Source: Nitrospirillum amazonense (GTDB taxonomy: Bacteria; Pseudomonadota; Alphaproteobacteria; Azospirillales; Azospirillaceae). Taken from it: DNA of 64,000 nt. Positions 60,568-64,000 of this stretch are shown here, piece after piece. The translations under genes and the position numbers were made by a program. Location of the stretch: the NCBI RefSeq assembly GCF_007828045.1, contig NZ_VITN01000027.1, positions 1-64,000 on the forward strand. The letters are read 5' to 3'. The notes under the pieces were generated by a model, which saw nothing but the letters and a program-made list of their open reading frames with translations, ran no database searches and was not told the DNA's origin. Every line of letters starts with the position of its first letter. The stretch's first letter is position 1.

Positions 60568-61077
60568 ATGGAAATCCTCTCCCGCATCATCAGCCACACC
60601 CCCACCTGGATCTTCGCGCTGTTCGCCTTCCTGGTGTTCATGGGGGCGCGGCGCCTGCGGACCACCGTGCAGCAGACGGGCCGCGTCTGGCTGATCCCCG
60701 GTGTCTTCATCATCTGGGGCCTGTACGGCCTGGTCACCCGCCCCGGCCCCCTGGGCCCGGTGCTGCTGGAATGGGCCGTGGGCGCCGTCGTCGGGCTGGG
60801 CTTGGCCAGCCTCACAACCGTCCAGGTGGAGGTGGACCGCGAGCGCGGCCTGGTGCGCCAGCCGGGCAGCTGGGTGCCCCTGGCCCGTAACCTCTTCCTG
60901 TTCGGTTCCCACTACGTCCTGAACGTCCTGGCCGCCGCGCGCCCCGACCTGCACGACACCGCCATCGCCCTGGACATCGGCGTGTCGGGCTTCAGCGTCG
61001 GTTACTTCGCCGGCTGGTCCTGGCGCTTCATCCAGAGCTACCGCCGCGCCCCCGACATGGTGCTGGCCACCGCCTGA
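60568..61077 (+). CDS. DUF6622-like integral membrane protein
   Basis: 169-aa membrane protein with five hydrophobic stretches (WIFALFAFLVFMGARRLR, VWLIPGVFIIWGLYGLV, LLEWAVGAVVGLGLASLTT, LFLFGSHYVLNVLAAA, and a C-terminal one). The start MEILSRIISHTPTWIFALF and GARRLR agree with the DUF6622 type. Function unknown. Divergent from the LytTR regulator, with 159 bp between the two starts. Confidence 0.8.
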   Translation: MEILSRIISHTPTWIFALFAFLVFMGARRLRTTVQQTGRVWLIPGVFIIWGLYGLVTRPGPLGPVLLEWAVGAVVGLGLASLTTVQVEVDRERGLVRQPGSWVPLARNLFLFGSHYVLNVLAAARPDLHDTAIALDIGVSGFSVGYFAGWSWRFIQSYRRAPDMVLATA

Positions 61078-61092
61078 GCCGCGCTCAAAGAA

Positions 61093-61123
61093 AAAGCGGC
61101 GGGAGGCCGGCCTCCTGCCGCTT
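61093..61123. terminator. Bidirectional terminator
   Basis: Stem AAAGCGGC-GGGAGG / CCTCCT-GCCGCTTT with loop CCGG, between the convergent DUF6622-like and COG0523 genes. Confidence 0.8.
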
Positions 61124-61150
61124 TCGGCATTTCCAGGCGTGGAGCAACCC

Positions 61151-62296
61151 TTACCCCACGCTTTTTCCCGTGCAGCTGGCGTACAGGGTTTCCACCACCT
61201 GGCGGCTGACATCGCGGGTGATGAAGACGATGCGGCTGCGGTGGTCGTCGCTGGGCCAGGCGTCCAGTTGTACCGGGGGGTGGAACAGGTGCTGGACACC
61301 GTGGATGACGATGGGCTGGTCGCTCTCCACCACGTTCAGCACACCCTTCACCCGCAGCACGTCGGGGCCGCGCAGGCGGGCCAGCGTCTCCAGGAACCCC
61401 ACCAGTTCATCCCACACCAGGGGCTGGGTGAAGGTCAGGCAGAAGGCGCCGATGGCCTGGTCATGGCGGCTGGGGTCGTGGTCATGGTCCTCATGCGCGC
61501 AATGGCCGGGATCGTGATCGCAGTCGGCATGGTCATGGCCGTCGTGATCATGGCCGTCGTGATCATGATCGTGGTGATGGTGATCATGATGGTGCCCATG
61601 GTCGTCATAGGCCTCCGCGCGCAGCCAGCGCTGCACGTCCAGGCTCTTGGTCTCCGGGTTATAGAGACCGGCGTCGAACAGCAGCACGGGCAGCGCCTCG
61701 TCCGTCTGGGCGTCCACCACCGATGCCGCAGGGTTCAGCTGCTTCAGCCGTTCCTTCAGATACTCCACCGCCTCGGGTGTCGCGATGTCGGTCTTGGTCA
61801 GCACCAACCGGTCGGCCACCGCCGCCTGCTTCAGGCTTTCCTCCTGCGCGTCCAGCTGCCCCATACCGTGGACGGCGTCCACCGTGGTCACCACGCCGTC
61901 CAGACGGAAGCGGGCCGCCACCAGCGGGTCGGTCATCAGGGTGTGCAGGATGGGTGCCGGGTCCGCCAGGCCGGTGGTCTCGATCACCACGCGGTCGAAC
62001 TCCGGCACCTCGTCGCGCAGGCGGCGCAGGTACAGGTCGCGCAGGGTGTCGGCGAGGTCGCTGCGGATGGTGCAGCAGATGCAGCCCGAATCCATCAGCA
62101 CGGTGTTCTCGTCCGCCTTGGCCACCAGCAGGTGGTCCAGCCCGACCTCGCCGAACTCATTGATGATGACGGCGGTGCGGGCCATGCGCGGGTCGCGGAT
62201 GATGCGGGACAGCAGCGTGGTCTTGCCGCTGCCCAGGAAACCGGTCAGGACGGAGATGGGCAGGCGGGCGGCTGAAACAGCGGTCACGGCAGGCAT
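61151..62296 (-). CDS. COG0523 (CobW/ZNG1-like) metal-chaperone GTPase
   Basis: 381-aa G3E GTPase. Walker A is TGFLGSGKTTLL (19-27). The metal-binding CxCC is C72-I-C74-C75 (GCICCTIRSD), next to Walker B VVIETTGLADP. A dense His/Asp stretch (about residues 230-275, including HHHDHHHHDHDHDGHDHDG) precedes the C-terminal CobW_C domain. Adjacency to a Zur-type repressor 36 bp upstream on the same strand indicates the zinc-delivery branch rather than cobalamin synthesis. Confidence 0.9.
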   Translation of the reverse strand: MPAVTAVSAARLPISVLTGFLGSGKTTLLSRIIRDPRMARTAVIINEFGEVGLDHLLVAKADENTVLMDSGCICCTIRSDLADTLRDLYLRRLRDEVPEFDRVVIETTGLADPAPILHTLMTDPLVAARFRLDGVVTTVDAVHGMGQLDAQEESLKQAAVADRLVLTKTDIATPEAVEYLKERLKQLNPAASVVDAQTDEALPVLLFDAGLYNPETKSLDVQRWLRAEAYDDHGHHHDHHHHDHDHDGHDHDGHDHADCDHDPGHCAHEDHDHDPSRHDQAIGAFCLTFTQPLVWDELVGFLETLARLRGPDVLRVKGVLNVVESDQPIVIHGVQHLFHPPVQLDAWPSDDHRSRIVFITRDVSRQVVETLYASCTGKSVG

Positions 62297-62331
62297 TCCT
62301 TGAAGGTCATCGTTGGATCAGGCGGCCGCGG

Positions 62332-62859
62332 TCAGACCGCCGCTTGGCAGGCCGGGCAAAGGCCGAGGACCTCCACCGTCTGGCGCACGGCGCGGAATCC
62401 GCGGGCAGCGGCGCCGTTGGTGATGGCGTCGGTCACGGCGGGGTCGTTCAGCTCGGTGGCGTCGCCGCAGCGCTCGCACACCAGGAACTGGCCGGCATGG
62501 CTCTGCCCTGGTTCCGGGCAGCCGACATAGGCGTTCAGCGATTCGATGCGGTGAACCAGCCCCTGTTCCACCAGGAAGTCCAGGGCGCGATAGACGGTCA
62601 GCGGCGCCACGCGTTTGCCGTCCACCGCCATCTCTTCCAGGATGGCGTAGGCGCCCCGCGGCTTGTGACTGGACCACACCAGTTCCAGCACCCGCTCGCG
62701 CAGGGTGGTCAGGCGTGCGCCGCGCGCCTCGCACAGGCTGTGCGCCCGGGTCAGGGCGTCGCCGACGCAGGCCTGGTGGTCATGGGCCTTATGGTCATGA
62801 CCCTGGGACACTTTGCCACCATGGACATGCGGGCTAGGGCTTTGGGTAGCCAACGACAT
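62332..62859 (-). CDS. zur: Fur-family zinc-responsive repressor (Zur)
   Basis: 175-aa Fur-family repressor. Winged-helix part: GARLTTLRERVLELVW, YAILEEMAVDGKRVAPLTVYRALDFLVEQGLVHR. The structural zinc site has two CxxC pairs (CERCGD and CPAC). A His-rich N-terminal tail (HVHGGKVSQGHDHKAHDHQ) precedes the fold and is unusual. Sequence around CPEPGQSHAGQFLVCERCG and the COG0523 neighbour favour Zur over Fur. ATG 62859 has AAGG upstream; ATGs at 62886 and 62946 are alternatives. Confidence 0.87.
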   Translation of the reverse strand: MSLATQSPSPHVHGGKVSQGHDHKAHDHQACVGDALTRAHSLCEARGARLTTLRERVLELVWSSHKPRGAYAILEEMAVDGKRVAPLTVYRALDFLVEQGLVHRIESLNAYVGCPEPGQSHAGQFLVCERCGDATELNDPAVTDAITNGAAARGFRAVRQTVEVLGLCPACQAAV

Positions 62860-63026
62860 TGTTGCTAGCCTTTCTCGAACTGCCATTTCAGGCGAACCAT
62901 AGCACGGAAGGAAGGGTGTCCGGTTCTTCCGCGTAAACCAAATCATGTTACCGTTCGTATCGGTCCGGAGAATATGGCACCCGGCTGGACCGAAGCCAGG
63001 GCACCACCGCATCGAAGGGAAGCGCG

Positions 63027-63884
63027 ATGCCACATGACACCCTTGCTCCGATCGTCGCCAAGCGCGCTTGCCGCGCCGGCGCGACGTTGGTCCGCGCGGC
63101 GCTGATTGTTGGCGCCACCTTGATATGGGGCGGCCCACCGGCCCGCGCCAGCACCGCGACACCGCCCGAGCGGGAGGACGCCCCGGCCGCGATGCCGTCG
63201 ACCCCCGGCACGACGGTGGAGCGGTCGCTGGACTTCAGCGCCCATTATGGCCGCGACACGCCCTTGGGCCACCACCGCGTCACGGTGGCCAAGGCGGCCA
63301 ACGGCGACACGGTCGTGGATGTGGATATCCGTTTCGAGGCCAAGCTGCTGATGATCACGGCCTACCGTTATCACCATGTCAGCCATGAGGTATGGCATGA
63401 AGGCCGTCTCGCCGCGCTGGACAGCAGCACCGACGACAACGGCCAGAAGGACTGGGTGAAGGGCCATGCGGTGGAAGACGGGTTCGCGGTCGAAAGCTCG
63501 CACGGGGCGGTGACGGCGCCGGCCGACATCATCCCCACCAGCTATTGGAACCCGGCCATACTGACGGCATCGCGCCTGCTGGACACCATCCGGGGCGTGG
63601 TCATGGACGTGAAGGTGGAACGCCAGGGGCAGGAGATGATCCACGCCGGCGACGCCACCGTGGCTGCCACGCACTACAGCCTGGGCTTCATCACCAACCC
63701 GCCGCCCGCCACCAACCGGGTGGACTTCTGGTACGACGATTCCGGCCGTTGGCTGAAGCTGGCCTTCCATGCCCGGGGGCATGACGTCGCCTATGCCCTG
63801 CAGGGACCGTCCAACGCCGGTGCGCTGGTCGCCTCCCCCTCCGGGACGGAAGCCGGCCCGCCCGCCCCCGAACGGCGGGACTGA
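63027..63884 (+). CDS. Secreted DUF6134-like protein
   Basis: 285-aa exported protein with a long basic signal region (residues 1-41, ...LVRAALIVGATLIWGGPPARA/S). The mature part is beta-rich: LDFSAHYGRDTPLGHHRVTV, IRFEAKLLMITAYRYHH, PTSYWNPAILTASRLLDT, VDFWYDDSGRWLKLAF. These fit the DUF6134 pattern; family function is unknown. GAAGGGAAG precedes the ATG. Confidence 0.82.
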   Translation: MPHDTLAPIVAKRACRAGATLVRAALIVGATLIWGGPPARASTATPPEREDAPAAMPSTPGTTVERSLDFSAHYGRDTPLGHHRVTVAKAANGDTVVDVDIRFEAKLLMITAYRYHHVSHEVWHEGRLAALDSSTDDNGQKDWVKGHAVEDGFAVESSHGAVTAPADIIPTSYWNPAILTASRLLDTIRGVVMDVKVERQGQEMIHAGDATVAATHYSLGFITNPPPATNRVDFWYDDSGRWLKLAFHARGHDVAYALQGPSNAGALVASPSGTEAGPPAPERRD

Positions 63885-63938
63885 CCAGGGACCGAAAGCG
63901 CTTGCCCGCCCCCGCCACCCGTCGCTAAATGCCGGGCC

Positions 63939-64000
63939 ATGAGCACGGACACCGCCGCCATGGCCCCGCCCCCCGCCGCCGCCTCCACTGGCCCCCTGGC
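63939..64000 (+). CDS. Start of a further gene, product unknown
   Basis: An open frame from ATG 63939 runs to the window edge (MSTDTAAMAPPPAAASTGPL). The Ala/Pro-rich start is uninformative, and only 20 codons are visible, so this may or may not be a real gene start. CGGG lies a few bases upstream. Confidence 0.35.
   Translation, partial: MSTDTAAMAPPPAAASTGPL

Noticed and set aside
61470-61608. Repetitive GATCATG-type run, at first sight a repeat array
   Set aside because: It encodes the His/Asp-rich segment of the COG0523 protein in frame; not CRISPR or a satellite.

Overview
The window is a high-GC (roughly two-thirds G+C), gene-dense, continuous piece of bacterial chromosome. Its content points to an alphaproteobacterium, most likely Rhodospirillales/Azospirillaceae (inference). 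The main reasons are a GapR (DUF2312) nucleoid protein, a split F0 ATP-synthase operon atpI-atpB-atpE-atpF'-atpF with two b-type subunits, a DUF1244 protein, and the LhrA/PdeM ligase-associated repair genes. I see no plasmid, prophage or intact insertion sequence, and no CRISPR array.

Layout. 1-1750: 5' end of tuf with tRNA-Tyr and tRNA-Gly on the minus strand, then rlmB and tRNA-Thr on the plus strand. 1.8-9.3 kb: a lipoprotein, phoU, a two-module pentapeptide-repeat protein, N-carbamoylputrescine amidase, an XRE regulator, an M14-type deacylase and a bactofilin-like membrane protein. 9.3-12.8 kb: an Rrf2 regulator divergent from a thioredoxin-reductase-like flavoprotein, psuG, mtnN. 12.8-17.6 kb: DNA-repair helicase lhrA and phosphoesterase pdeM, separated by an AhpD-like gene and its divergent AraC regulator. 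18-24.8 kb: photolyase, an FAD amine-oxidase-like protein, small kinase-like, hydrolase, GNAT and N-formylglutamate amidohydrolase-like genes, DUF1244, gapR. 24.8-30.4 kb: DODA dioxygenase/LysR pair, Rieske oxygenase, M3 peptidase, a secreted protein. 30.5-35.7 kb, all minus: F0 ATP synthase, then the copper-delivery pair PCuAC/SCO, then phoH.

35.7-36.7 kb is the largest stretch without a gene. It contains a minus-strand arrangement with the form of a transcription attenuator in front of phoH: an intrinsic terminator whose 3' arm is duplicated exactly upstream, giving competing pairings. I regard this as the most interesting candidate in the window. 36.7-38.7 kb: minCDE. 38.7-43 kb: a HEAT-like protein, an LprI-like secreted protein, panB, and an Nramp transporter. 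43-49 kb, minus: TPR-glycosyltransferase-like protein, nrdB, an EF-hand lipoprotein and nrdA. 49-58.4 kb: FG-GAP protein, membrane protein, dipeptide epimerase, hybrid histidine kinase, yajQ, and an envelope cluster (amidase, BON lipoprotein, TPR-like protein). 58.5-64 kb: panE, LytTR membrane regulator with a divergent DUF6622-like gene, zur/COG0523 zinc pair, a DUF6134-like secreted protein and the start of one more gene.

Two features recur across the window. First, strong GC-rich intrinsic terminators, often bidirectional, separate most units. Second, at least six genes carry short in-frame tandem duplications, usually of 15 bp. Housekeeping themes are energy (ATP synthase, cytochrome oxidase copper loading), division (Min), dNTP synthesis, pantothenate synthesis (panB and panE, 17 kb apart) and metal homeostasis (Zur/COG0523, MntH-like).
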